Source of the DNA: Bacteroidia bacterium
GTDB lineage: Bacteria; Bacteroidota; Bacteroidia; Bacteroidales; Prolixibacteraceae
DNA length: 39,420 nucleotides
Direction: 5' to 3'
Assembly (NCBI GenBank): GCA_026391315.1
Contig: JAPLDT010000017.1
Coordinates: 1 to 39,420 of the forward strand
Of this stretch, positions 7,618-16,011 are shown in pieces. The translations under genes and the position numbers were made by a program. Below the pieces are notes generated by a model. The model saw nothing but the letters and a program-made list of their open reading frames with translations. It was not told the DNA's origin and searched no databases. Each line of letters begins with the position of its first letter. The first letter of the stretch is position 1.

Positions 7618-9768
7618 ATGGAAGCACTCGGATTGGTTCTGTTAAAATCAGCCGCATGGCTGACCGGTTTTGCACTGGTTTATCTGCTGGTGTTGCGCAA
7701 CGAACGCTATTTCAGGCTCAACAGGCTCTACCTGCTGACAGGAATAGCTGCTTCTCTCCTATTTCCTTTTTATACTTTTCATTACACGGTAGTCATTCCT
7801 TCAAAATTGATGGATTCTGCTTCAGTAGGAGAGTTAATGCCCGGAGGCGTTGTTGCATCCGAGTCTGCACTGCCCTTCTACTTCTGGATCTATCTGGCTG
7901 GTATTGTTACTTTTTTGCTTAGGCTTCTCTTCCAGACGTGGAAGATCATCCGGAAATTAAAGGAAACCGGCTATGAACAAACCGGATCCGTGAAACTGGT
8001 CCGTACATCGGAATATGCCTCCTCGTTTTCATTTTTCTCTTACGTATTTGTCAATCCTTCAACAGCGACAAGTGAGATGGAAGTGATCATGAACCACGAG
8101 CGCGAGCATATTCAGCAGCGCCACTGGTTGGATCTGCTGTTGGTCGAATTGATCTGTATTGTGCAATGGTTCAATCCGTTTGCCTGGATTTACGTCCATC
8201 TGGTCCGCCAGAACCACGAATACCTGGCCGATGAGCAAGCCTTGCAGCGTACAGTCGATCCGGTCATTTATCAGGCTGCACTTCTAAACCAGTTGTTGGG
8301 AGTTCCTGTCTTCAGTCTCACCAACTCCTTCAGCTATTCACTAAACAAAAAAAGATTTAACATGATGAAAAAGAAAATAGAATCCCCTTTCAGAAAATTA
8401 AGGATGTTGCTGGTTTTGCCACTGGCGGCCATGATTTTCTATGCCTTTGCCGTGCCGGAATATCAATATGGAAGCGATCAAAACACGCTTGCACCCGATG
8501 GGAAAACGATGAATGTGAAAGGCCAGGTGCTTAAAGCAGATGGAACTACACCACTGCCAGGAACCTCCGTTATTTTGAGAGGTTCTACAATTGGAACAAT
8601 TACTGATCCGGAAGGAAATTTCCTCTTTAAAGGAGTTCCGGTAGATGGGGAACTGGTCTTCTCCTTTGTGGGATTTAAGACCGTAGTCCAGAAGGTAAGC
8701 AATCAACCGATGAAAATTGTCATGGAGGTTGAAAAGGTCGGTATTGACCTGGTGGTTGTCACTGCGTTAGGACCGCCACCACCACCACCGCCGCCACCGC
8801 CGCCACCACCACTTGATTTGACAAAAATGATTAGTGATCTGAATCCTCCACTGGTGTTTTTGGATGGTGTTCAAATTTCGAAGGAGGGAATGAATCAGAT
8901 CAAACCGGACCAAATTGAATCGATCTCTGTGCTAAAGGATAAGTCTGGAATTACTTTATATGGTGACATGGGCAAGAATGGCGTGATTCTGATCACTACC
9001 AAGGCTCAGGCAGGCAAAAATCCCTATAAGAATATAACCTATTCAGACAAAAAGGGGGAACCACAAAAAAGTGCTGATAATGTCTTTGTGGTAGTGGAAG
9101 AGATGCCCGAATTTCCCGGAGGAGAACTGGCACTGAGAAGTTTTATCGGCAGAACGATCAAGTATCCGGCAGATGCAATCAAAGACAGTATCCAGGGAAA
9201 AGTATTCGTCACCTTCGTCGTTAAGTCGGACGGGACCGTCAGCGATGCCAAAATAGCCAGGGGAGTTCATCCTTTACTGGATAACGAAGCAATTAGGGTA
9301 ATAAATCTGTTACCCACCTGGAAACCAGGCAAACAGCGTGGTCAGGCAGTGAATGTATCTTATACTGTTCCCGTAACATTCGCCCTGGATGGTGGTAAAG
9401 CTAAACAAACAGCATCTTTTGTAGCGCCAAAAACTCCTCAAAAAGGGGAAAAGCAAGTCTTCATCGTAGTTGAAGAGATGCCGGAATTTCCGGGAGGAGA
9501 ATTAGCTTTAAGAATGTTTGTAGGTAAGTCAATCATATATCCTCGTGAAGCTCAAAAAGATGGGGTTCAAGGAAGCGTTTTTGTCTCCTTTGTCATTAAT
9601 TCGGATGGGAAAGTTGAGCAGGCAAAAATTGAAAGGTCAGTCAATCCGGCCCTGGATGCCGAAGCAATCAGGGTTGTTAACCTGATACCCGACTGGAAAC
9701 CAGGAAAACAACGTGGACAGGCGGTTAGCGTAGCCTATACCATTCCGATTGAGTTCAAGCTGCAATAG
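7618..9768 (+). CDS. M56 (BlaR1-like) metallopeptidase fused to TonB-type domains
   Basis: A 716-residue inner-membrane protein. Residues 1-~285 form a BlaR1/MecR1-like M56 domain with several membrane segments and the zinc motif HEREH at 160-164, followed by ADEQAL. Next comes a carboxypeptidase-regulatory-like beta domain (about 300-375: KGQVLKADGTTPLPGTS...GFKTV), then a run of 13 prolines (386-398), and a segment like a TonB-receptor plug (VFLDGVQIS...GVILITTK). Two tandem TonB C-terminal domains end the protein, each starting FPGGELALR and containing WKPGKQRGQAV. The proline run could span the periplasm. It is co-transcribed with the upstream repressor. It may sense envelope state and contact outer-membrane transporters; the fused domains make a purely antibiotic-sensing role unlikely. 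Confidence 0.85.
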   Translation: MEALGLVLLKSAAWLTGFALVYLLVLRNERYFRLNRLYLLTGIAASLLFPFYTFHYTVVIPSKLMDSASVGELMPGGVVASESALPFYFWIYLAGIVTFLLRLLFQTWKIIRKLKETGYEQTGSVKLVRTSEYASSFSFFSYVFVNPSTATSEMEVIMNHEREHIQQRHWLDLLLVELICIVQWFNPFAWIYVHLVRQNHEYLADEQALQRTVDPVIYQAALLNQLLGVPVFSLTNSFSYSLNKKRFNMMKKKIESPFRKLRMLLVLPLAAMIFYAFAVPEYQYGSDQNTLAPDGKTMNVKGQVLKADGTTPLPGTSVILRGSTIGTITDPEGNFLFKGVPVDGELVFSFVGFKTVVQKVSNQPMKIVMEVEKVGIDLVVVTALGPPPPPPPPPPPPPLDLTKMISDLNPPLVFLDGVQISKEGMNQIKPDQIESISVLKDKSGITLYGDMGKNGVILITTKAQAGKNPYKNITYSDKKGEPQKSADNVFVVVEEMPEFPGGELALRSFIGRTIKYPADAIKDSIQGKVFVTFVVKSDGTVSDAKIARGVHPLLDNEAIRVINLLPTWKPGKQRGQAVNVSYTVPVTFALDGGKAKQTASFVAPKTPQKGEKQVFIVVEEMPEFPGGELALRMFVGKSIIYPREAQKDGVQGSVFVSFVINSDGKVEQAKIERSVNPALDAEAIRVVNLIPDWKPGKQRGQAVSVAYTIPIEFKLQ

Positions 9769-9790
9769 AATTATTTTCATAACTTTGTTG

Positions 9791-9827
9791 GAGGCCGTTT
9801 CAAAGAGGTGAAGCGGCCTCTTCTTTA
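9791..9827 (+). terminator. Rho-independent terminator after the M56 gene
   Basis: Stem GAGGCCG (9791-9797) pairs with CGGCCTC (9814-9820) and is followed by TTCTTTA. It lies 23 nt past the stop codon of the M56-TonB gene. Confidence 0.65.
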
Positions 9828-10129
9828 TGCCCGCCCTTTTCCCCTTTTTAATCATGGCCTTACTAAATTCAGGCCATTGTTCAGATAGGTGAAGAGGTGA
9901 AAATAAGATACGAAGTTCAGTTGTTAAAACAATCCTGAAAAATCTCGTATAAACAGACAGAGAAATGTCATTCGTCTTTGTGAAACCTTCGTGTCTTTGT
10001 GACTTAGTGGCTATTATTTTCCTGCCACAAAGACGCAAAGTCACTAAGGCATCACAAAGAATTATAATTTGAACAATTCTGAATGTGCAGGATAGATCAA
10101 AAATGGACACAAAGAATTTTTAAAAAACT
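9828..10129. repeat. Spacer with imperfect CTTTGTG palindrome
   Basis: No gene is visible. Arms 9976-10011 (CTTTGTGAAACC...TTAGTGGC) and 10024-10059 (GCCACAAAGACGC...CACAAAG) form a long imperfect hairpin. Relatives with CACAAAG or CACAGAG wording lie at about 12298-12405 and 30043-30223. Confidence 0.55.
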
Positions 10130-10996
10130 ATGGCCATCACACCTTTAATCGGTTCAACCATGCAATTGAATGCATTGAATAATTTAGCGGGATTTACGAA
10201 CAACACAGCGCAAATGCCTGTGCTGTTTCTGGGCCACGGCTCTCCGATGAACGCCATCGAAGAGAACGAATTTGTTGCCGGATGGCGGGAAGCCGGGAAA
10301 ACCATACCACGTCCCAATGCCATATTGTGTATCTCTGCGCATTGGGAGACAAGTGGTACTTTTGTGACTGCCATGGAGAAACCATTGACCATCCACGACT
10401 TTGGCGGTTTCCCGCAGAAATTGTTCGATATGCAGTATCCGGCTCCGGGAAGTCCGGAACTGGCTTCCAATGTTCAAAAGATCATCACAAAAACAGAGGT
10501 CGGTCTCGACCAGAAATGGGGTCTCGACCATGGCTGCTGGAGTGTGGTAAAGCATCTGTATCCTGCAGCGGATGTGCCTGTTATCCAGATGAGCCTGGAT
10601 TATTACCAGACACCCCAGGCACATTATGATCTGGCCAAAGAGCTAGCCTCCCTGCGGATGAAGGGGGTTTTGATTGTGGGAAGCGGGAACATCGTTCACA
10701 ACCTGGGCCGGGTTGCCTGGGATAAACTGAATGAGCCAGGATTTGCCTTCGATTGGGCCACAGAAGCGAACGAAACCATGAAGAAGTTCATCCTCAATGG
10801 CGATCACAAGCAGTTGATCGATTACAAATCACATGGCAGGGCCTTCGATCTGGCCATCCCGACACCCGAACATTTCCTGCCGTTGTTGTACATTCTTGCG
10901 TTAAAAGAGGAGCATGAAGAAGTGACGATATTCAACGATCAGACAGTTGTCGGCTCTCTTTCCATGACTTCTGTAAAAATTGGCGCAAGCCGCTAA
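10130..10996 (+). CDS. ygiD: 4,5-DOPA-extradiol-type dioxygenase (YgiD/LigB family)
   Basis: A 288-residue cytosolic enzyme of the class III extradiol dioxygenase fold. The family binds a metal, zinc or iron, and in plant and bacterial relatives opens the catechol ring of DOPA. Metal-ligand histidines are visible at H36 (FLGHGSP) and H71 (ISAHWE), with later ones in NIVHNLG and TPEHFLPLLY. DHGCWSVVKHLYP and SLDYYQTPQAHYDLAKEL are typical of YgiD-like proteins. The N-terminus is ~14 residues longer than in E. coli; an internal ATG at 10160 is an alternative start. The gene stands alone between repeat-rich spacers, and the physiological substrate in Bacteroidota is unknown. Confidence 0.82.
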   Translation: MAITPLIGSTMQLNALNNLAGFTNNTAQMPVLFLGHGSPMNAIEENEFVAGWREAGKTIPRPNAILCISAHWETSGTFVTAMEKPLTIHDFGGFPQKLFDMQYPAPGSPELASNVQKIITKTEVGLDQKWGLDHGCWSVVKHLYPAADVPVIQMSLDYYQTPQAHYDLAKELASLRMKGVLIVGSGNIVHNLGRVAWDKLNEPGFAFDWATEANETMKKFILNGDHKQLIDYKSHGRAFDLAIPTPEHFLPLLYILALKEEHEEVTIFNDQTVVGSLSMTSVKIGASR

Positions 10997-11014
10997 CGGC
11001 AAATATAATTTCAA

Positions 11015-11022
11015 TACTTTTG
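11015..11022 (+). promoter_or_regulatory. Candidate -7 box for the MFS gene
   Basis: TACTTTTG matches TAnnTTTG and lies 63 nt before the ATG of the transporter. No convincing -33 TTTG was seen. Confidence 0.3.
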
Positions 11023-11085
11023 CTGCCAGACCTTGAAGTCGACCCAATTTTTACAGGAAGGCTTTTGCGTTTTTAAAGTATTTGA

Positions 11086-12276
11086 ATGACGAATTTTACC
11101 CCAACAAATAGCCTTCACGAAGAATCTGCCCCGAGTAAAAGACGTATCCGCATCGCCGTAGCACTGGTATATTTCAGCATGGGACTCTGTTTCTCGTCGT
11201 GGGCGAGCCGGATTCCTGAGATTAAAACGGCTCTGCATTTGAACGATGCCTTGTTTGGGACCATTTTATTTGCTTTGCCGGTTGGCCAGTTCCTGATGAT
11301 GCCTTTCTCTGGCAAACTTGTCACGCGCTTTGGAAGTCACAAGGTATTGCCTTATGCCCTTCCTGCCTACACCATTGTCCTTAGTTCTATTGGTTTGGTT
11401 CATGCCGGTTGGCAGTTGGCCATCGCGCTGCTCCTGTTCGGGCTTTCAGGCAATTTGTGCAATATCTCCATCAATACGCAGGGCGTGGCTGCCGAAAAAT
11501 TATACCAGCGATCCATCATGGCCTCTTTTCATGGGGGATGGAGTTTAGCGGGATTTGCGGGTGCACTGGTTGGAATTGCTATGATTAACCTGCATATCGA
11601 ACCGTTCTGGCATTTTATTACCATCATTTTGATCGTCTGGACAATCGTCTGGATCAATTATCCGTTTTTGGACCGTACCAAACACAGGGCCAAATCTGGT
11701 GAGCCCAAACGCAAACTGTTTAGCCGGCCCGATGGTGTTCTGATTCAGCTCGGAATCATCGGATTTTGCAGCATGGCCAGCGAAGGGGCCATGTTCGACT
11801 GGAGTGGCATCTACTTTAAAGATGTGGTTCATGCACCGGCCTCCCTGGTGGTTCTTGGTTACACCTCTTTCATGGTCATGATGGCAACAGGGCGGTTTGT
11901 TGCCGATTACTTTGTTTCGAAGATTGGCAGAAAAAGATTGATGCAGATATGCGGTGTCATGATCTCGACTGGCTTGTTTACAGCTGTTTTAGTTCCCTAT
12001 CTGATTCCCTGTACCCTTGCGTTTATGCTGGTTGGATTGGGTGTTTCAAGCATGGTCCCCTCCGTTTACAGCGCTGCCGGGCGACATTCAAAAGTCCCGA
12101 CTGGCATTGCCCTGGCAACGGTTTCGAGTGTAAGTTTTCTCGGCTTTTTGATGGGTCCACCCTTGATCGGATATATCTCGCAAGCCGCCGGATTGCGTTA
12201 TTCCTTCGCGGTGATTGGTTTCTTTGGTTTGGGAATCACCCTATTGGTTTCCAGGGTCAAGGCATTGCAGAATTAG
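11086..12276 (+). CDS. MFS transporter (YbjJ-like)
   Basis: A 396-residue integral membrane protein of the major facilitator superfamily with about 12 hydrophobic segments. The first half carries FSSWASRIPEIKTALHL and GKLVTRFGSHKVLPY, the usual loop between helices 2 and 3. FHGGWSLAGFAGALVG around residue 150 resembles the FH..WSLG block of YbjJ-like and sugar-permease-like transporters. The second half has GRFVADYFVSKIGRKRLM. The N-terminus is soluble and basic (SKRRIR just before the first helix), which fits a cytoplasmic end. Substrate cannot be told from sequence; export of a small metabolite and sugar import are both possible. It is monocistronic as far as can be seen. Confidence 0.85.
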   Translation: MTNFTPTNSLHEESAPSKRRIRIAVALVYFSMGLCFSSWASRIPEIKTALHLNDALFGTILFALPVGQFLMMPFSGKLVTRFGSHKVLPYALPAYTIVLSSIGLVHAGWQLAIALLLFGLSGNLCNISINTQGVAAEKLYQRSIMASFHGGWSLAGFAGALVGIAMINLHIEPFWHFITIILIVWTIVWINYPFLDRTKHRAKSGEPKRKLFSRPDGVLIQLGIIGFCSMASEGAMFDWSGIYFKDVVHAPASLVVLGYTSFMVMMATGRFVADYFVSKIGRKRLMQICGVMISTGLFTAVLVPYLIPCTLAFMLVGLGVSSMVPSVYSAAGRHSKVPTGIALATVSSVSFLGFLMGPPLIGYISQAAGLRYSFAVIGFFGLGITLLVSRVKALQN

Positions 12277-12297
12277 CCGGGCATTAATTATTGCTTT

Positions 12298-12405
12298 ACC
12301 ACGAAGGACACAACGGGAATCCACGAAGGTCTCAAAGAGCACATAATCATGCCTGCAGGTTTGTGCCCTTTGTGTGTTTACGTGGAGTTCTTTGTGGTTA
12401 ATCCT
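12298..12405. repeat. Imperfect CACGAAGG/CTTTGTGG palindrome
   Basis: TTACCACGAAGGAC near 12298 is roughly complementary to GTTCTTTGTGGTTAA ending near 12402, with CTGCAGG at the centre. It belongs to the same loose family of Bacteroidota intergenic hairpins as 9976-10059. Confidence 0.45.
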
Positions 12406-12442
12406 TGCTATCCGTAGATTCTCGAAGGAAATAAATTTCTTT

Positions 12443-12450
12443 TACCTTTG
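12443..12450 (+). promoter_or_regulatory. Candidate -7 box for aroB-aroA
   Basis: TACCTTTG matches TAnnTTTG exactly, 31 nt upstream of the aroB ATG. The -33 element is not clear. Confidence 0.45.
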
Positions 12451-12481
12451 CGGTTTATTGGAACTGAAGACCCGTTAATAT

Positions 12482-13546
12482 ATGACTCCTAATAATTCCG
12501 TAGTTGTAACTGATCAGCTCGAAAGTGTACTGGCTTCATCAATAGCTGCTTTCCCGGCTGACAAACTCTTTCTGGTGGTCGACCAAAACAGCGACCGTTT
12601 TTGCCTTCCGCTCTTGTGCGATACCCCTTCTTTCGAAAAGTGTAAGAAGATTGTTATCCCTGCCGGGGAAGAAAATAAATTGTTGTCATCGGTTGAAAAG
12701 ATCTGGCTTTTCCTTAGCAGGAATGGTGCTGACCGAAAATCCCTGGTAGTGAACCTTGGCGGAGGAATGGTGACCGATTTGGGCAGTTTTGCAGCCTCAA
12801 CATTCAAGCGGGGGGTTCAGTTTATCAATATTCCCACCACCTTGCTGGCGCAGGTGGATGCCTCTGTCGGAGGGAAGACCGGTTTCAATTTCAATGGTCT
12901 GAAAAATGAGATAGGTATAATCAATCAGCCGATTAAGGTGATTATCGACACCCGTTTCCTGAAAACACTTGACCACGATAATCTCATTTCCGGATACGCA
13001 GAGATGATCAAACATGGGCTAATCCATTCCCAGGACCACCTTGCTGAACTTCAAAGATTTGATTTTCAACACCCGGATTATGCGATCTTGCAGGGAATGA
13101 TAGCTCATTCCGTCATCATCAAAAATTATTTTGTAGAAAGGGATCCCAACGAAAACAACATACGCAAAGCATTGAATTTTGGACATACCATTGGACATGC
13201 GTTTGAGAGCTTTTCGCTCAGCAAGGGTCAACCTTTGTTGCACGGGCATGCCGTTGCCTTCGGAATGATTGCTGAGCTTTATCTCTCTCACCTAGTTTCA
13301 GGATTTCCTGATGGCAACATGCATTATCTGGCCAAATGGCTGATCGCTGTTTATGGGAAATACCAATTGTCGGCCACCGATTATGAGGCATTGTTCGAAC
13401 TGATGGGTCACGACAAAAAGAATGAAGGGAAGCGAATCAATTTTACCCTGGTCAAATCGGTGGGAGAGGTGGAGATCAACCAGAATTGCAGCAAACAGCA
13501 AATCTTTGAGGCGCTTGATTATTTCAGGGAGATAAACAACGATTAA
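12482..13546 (+). CDS. aroB: 3-dehydroquinate synthase
   Basis: A 354-residue enzyme for the second step of the shikimate pathway, converting DAHP to 3-dehydroquinate with NAD and a divalent metal. Family blocks are all present: NLGGGMVTDLGSFAASTFKR for NAD binding, NIPTTLLAQVDASVGGKTGF, then GYAEMIKHGLI and the metal-binding histidines in NFGHTIGHAFE and LLHGHAVAFGM. Length is normal for the family. The next gene, aroA, begins 3 nt after the stop, so the two form an operon for aromatic amino acid biosynthesis. The -7-like box 31 nt upstream is a plausible promoter. Confidence 0.95.
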   Translation: MTPNNSVVVTDQLESVLASSIAAFPADKLFLVVDQNSDRFCLPLLCDTPSFEKCKKIVIPAGEENKLLSSVEKIWLFLSRNGADRKSLVVNLGGGMVTDLGSFAASTFKRGVQFINIPTTLLAQVDASVGGKTGFNFNGLKNEIGIINQPIKVIIDTRFLKTLDHDNLISGYAEMIKHGLIHSQDHLAELQRFDFQHPDYAILQGMIAHSVIIKNYFVERDPNENNIRKALNFGHTIGHAFESFSLSKGQPLLHGHAVAFGMIAELYLSHLVSGFPDGNMHYLAKWLIAVYGKYQLSATDYEALFELMGHDKKNEGKRINFTLVKSVGEVEINQNCSKQQIFEALDYFREINND

Positions 13547-13549
13547 GCC

Positions 13550-14794
13550 ATGCAAATCCTTTTGACCAAAACAGATTCCTCCATCTTTGGCGAAATTACG
13601 CTGCCCGCCTCCAAGAGTATCAGCAACAGGGTGCTCATCATCAATGCGCTGAGCTACTCTTCGTTTCCGGTTAAAAATCTTTCTGACTGCGACGACTCAC
13701 TGGTGATGAACCAGGTACTGGAATCAAACTCGAACTCCTTCGATATTCATCATGCCGGTACCGCCATGCGGTTTTTAACAGCTTATTTATCGAAAATTGT
13801 GGGTGAGTGGCATCTGACCGGATCCGAAAGGATGCAGCAAAGGCCTATCTCAATTTTGGTTGATGCCTTGCGTAAACTTGGGGCACAGATTGAATATACA
13901 GGTCAGGAAGGATTTCCGCCACTCAAGATTACCGGTACAGCCCTCAAGGGAGGGATCCTCGAACTGGATGGAAGCATCAGCAGTCAGTATATTTCGGCAT
14001 TGCTGATGATCGCTCCCACCGTTCAGGGTGGTTTGACTCTGCGGTTGACCAACAGGATTACCTCTCGTTCTTACATCGAAATGACCCTTGGGATCATGAA
14101 GAAATTTGGTATAAAACACCGGTGGAACGGCAATGAAATCCGCATCGAGGCGCAAACTTACAAGCCTATATCCTACTCGGTTGAGGCGGATTGGTCAGGA
14201 GCATCTTACTGGTATGCAATGGCTGCATTGTCTAAAGGATGCGATTTACATCTGAAAGGTCTCCGGTTAAATAGCCTGCAGGGTGATTCAGTACAAGCCG
14301 AATGGTTCGAAAAATATTTTGGATTAATTTCCCGGCAGGAAGGCGATGCAGTCAGGGTGACAAAAAGCAAAGAGATCACAGCTAAAAAGCTGAACCTGAA
14401 TTTTATTGAGTACCCGGATATCGCCCAAACTTTTGTCGTTTTGGCGATCGGCAAACGGCTTCCTTTTCACTTTACAGGTTTGAAAACCTTGAAGATAAAA
14501 GAGACAGATCGCATTGCTGCACTGACAATCGAATGTGCCAAATTGGGTGTCGTGCTTACCGAACCTGCCGAAGGTGAACTGGCTTGGAATGGAGAGATCA
14601 ATCAATCCCTTATGCAGAGCAAACCGGTTATTGCCACCTACCACGACCACCGAATGGCCATGGCCTTTGCCCCAGTTGCCATGTTCAATGGATGCATAAG
14701 GATTGAAGATGCCATGGTCGTGACCAAGTCATACCCTTCCTTTTACGAAGACCTGCGTAAAGTTGGGTTTAATGCAGAGACAGTTACTCCTTGA
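13550..14794 (+). CDS. aroA: 3-phosphoshikimate 1-carboxyvinyltransferase (EPSP synthase)
   Basis: A 414-residue cytosolic enzyme that joins shikimate-3-phosphate and phosphoenolpyruvate, the penultimate step to chorismate. Visible signatures are LPASKSISNRVLIINAL at the N-terminus, the GTAMRFLTAYL block, GSERMQQRPISILVDALRKLG, the catalytic-Asp region EYPDIAQTF and TYHDHRMAMAFAPV near the C-terminus. It is slightly shorter than E. coli AroA (427), as usual in Bacteroidota. It follows aroB by 3 nt, and its last 11 nt overlap the end of the convergent cyclophilin gene, so no bidirectional terminator separates them. The GTAMR motif (instead of GNAGTAMR) is a small variation common in this phylum. 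Confidence 0.95.
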   Translation: MQILLTKTDSSIFGEITLPASKSISNRVLIINALSYSSFPVKNLSDCDDSLVMNQVLESNSNSFDIHHAGTAMRFLTAYLSKIVGEWHLTGSERMQQRPISILVDALRKLGAQIEYTGQEGFPPLKITGTALKGGILELDGSISSQYISALLMIAPTVQGGLTLRLTNRITSRSYIEMTLGIMKKFGIKHRWNGNEIRIEAQTYKPISYSVEADWSGASYWYAMAALSKGCDLHLKGLRLNSLQGDSVQAEWFEKYFGLISRQEGDAVRVTKSKEITAKKLNLNFIEYPDIAQTFVVLAIGKRLPFHFTGLKTLKIKETDRIAALTIECAKLGVVLTEPAEGELAWNGEINQSLMQSKPVIATYHDHRMAMAFAPVAMFNGCIRIEDAMVVTKSYPSFYEDLRKVGFNAETVTP

Positions 14795-15614
14795 TTACTT
14801 TGATCGTCATCCTGATGTTCTCCAGCGGACGATCGTTAGCGCCGGTTGGTTGGGCAGCGATGGAGTCAATGACGGCAAATCCTTCCAACACTTCACCAAA
14901 AACGGTATAACCTCCATCAAGGTGTGGAATTCCTCCGAGCGTGGTGTAGCTTTCAACTTGTTGTTTGGTTAGCCTGACCGGATTTTTTTCGACCTCCCTG
15001 ATCGCCTTTTGCTTTAGTTTTTCAATCAATTTGTCGTATCCCTCCTTGTTTCTGGCCATTTGGAACAACATGAGGGTATCAATTTTCTCAGATTTCATTT
15101 TCAGAAATAGCGATTGCGATGCCCCGATATTCATTTTTTGCTCAATGACCGGAATTTCTTCCAGTTTGTACACTTTGCCCTGGGCGAGATAAAACTGGGT
15201 GGCCGAAGAGCGGCGTTCGGGATTCTCTTCATCTCCGTTTCTTGCGGCGGCGATCACCCCTTTTTTGTGAATAATTCCGGGTACGATTTCTGCCGGAATG
15301 GTATAATTCAGATCTCCGTCGCCGAGCACCTGGTCTTTGGTGGCACGTTTGGAATTGGGATCTCCACCTTGTACCATAAAGCCTTTGATCACACGATGAA
15401 AAATCAGGCTGTCAAAAACGCCCTCTTTCGTAAGCTTCATGAAGTTGTCGCGGTGCAAGGGCGTTTGGTTGTAAAGCACCACCTTCATATCGCCATATTT
15501 TGTTGAGATCAGCACCATTGGACCTTCTGGCACCGGTTTGTTCTGTGAGAATGAGCAGGAGGAGATGGTGGCAATGGCCAGAAACAGGGAGGTTTTTATC
15601 AAGAAATGTTTCAT
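14784..15614 (-). CDS. Cyclophilin-type peptidyl-prolyl isomerase lipoprotein
   Basis: A 276-residue exported PPIase. The N-terminus is a lipoprotein signal with the lipobox TISSC at residues ~16-20, so the protein should be lipid-anchored in the envelope. The cyclophilin fold follows: MVLISTKYGDMKVVLYNQTP, FHRVIKGFMVQGGDP, and the late block GGYTVFGEVLEGFAVIDSI. An inserted helical segment of ~70 residues (about 165-225, rich in Lys and Glu) interrupts the domain between the SSATQFYLAQG strand and the last block. Such insertions are typical of Bacteroidota periplasmic cyclophilins. It probably assists folding of envelope proteins. It is convergent with aroA and overlaps it by 11 nt. Confidence 0.88.
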   Translation of the reverse strand: MKHFLIKTSLFLAIATISSCSFSQNKPVPEGPMVLISTKYGDMKVVLYNQTPLHRDNFMKLTKEGVFDSLIFHRVIKGFMVQGGDPNSKRATKDQVLGDGDLNYTIPAEIVPGIIHKKGVIAAARNGDEENPERRSSATQFYLAQGKVYKLEEIPVIEQKMNIGASQSLFLKMKSEKIDTLMLFQMARNKEGYDKLIEKLKQKAIREVEKNPVRLTKQQVESYTTLGGIPHLDGGYTVFGEVLEGFAVIDSIAAQPTGANDRPLENIRMTIKVIKE

Positions 15615-15653
15615 AATAAAATGATTACTTGTATTATTTATCGGAATAGTGAC

Positions 15654-15905
15654 TCATAAGCCCAGGAGGAGAGGAATGTCCTCAGGTTTTACTGAAACCA
15701 AGTCCCCATGATTGGCTTCTTCTATCGAACGATCGAGTCGCGCCCGGATCTCTGGTTCAGAGAAATATTTTACTGTTTCGTCAATGGGAACAAGAGCATA
15801 TGATTTATTCTTGCCGCGTTGCACGATGACCTGTTCTTTTTGATCGATTAGGTCAAAATACTTCTTTTGATTCTCACGGAACTCTCTGCTACTAATGACC
15901 AACAT
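15654..15905 (-). CDS. Phd/YefM-type antitoxin, apparently orphan
   Basis: An 83-residue protein with the Phd/YefM N-terminal DNA-binding fold: MLVISSREFRENQKKYFDLI, followed by the strand pair EQVIVQRGKNKSYALVPID. The C-terminal part (about 48-83, ending PEDIPLLLGL) would bind a toxin. No toxin gene lies downstream: 39 nt after the stop is the end of the oppositely unlinked cyclophilin gene start, and no RelE/YoeB or Doc ORF is visible on either side. It may be a remnant or act in trans. A TATCTTTG box and a perfect dyad just upstream suggest it still controls its own promoter. Confidence 0.8.
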   Translation of the reverse strand: MLVISSREFRENQKKYFDLIDQKEQVIVQRGKNKSYALVPIDETVKYFSEPEIRARLDRSIEEANHGDLVSVKPEDIPLLLGL

Positions 15906-15935
15906 AACTTAAAATTAATAGTATATAATTTTAAC

Positions 15936-15966
15936 AAAGATAAATTGAAAGTACCAATTTGGTACA
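15936..15966 (-). promoter_or_regulatory. Promoter box and perfect dyad before the Phd gene
   Basis: On the minus strand TATCTTTG (15936-15943) matches the Bacteroidota -7 pattern. Immediately upstream of it, in the spacer expected between -33 and -7, lies GTACCAATTTGGTAC (15952-15966), two 7-bp arms around one base. This is a likely operator for Phd autorepression. Confidence 0.55.
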
Positions 15967-16011
15967 CGTTTTCTAAAAATAATTACCTATTATAGGATCA
16001 CTTGAATGTTT

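Noticed and set aside
10184-10624. Long minus-strand ORF opposite the YgiD-like gene
   Set aside because: It is the antisense shadow of a clearly conserved gene and has no recognisable domain.
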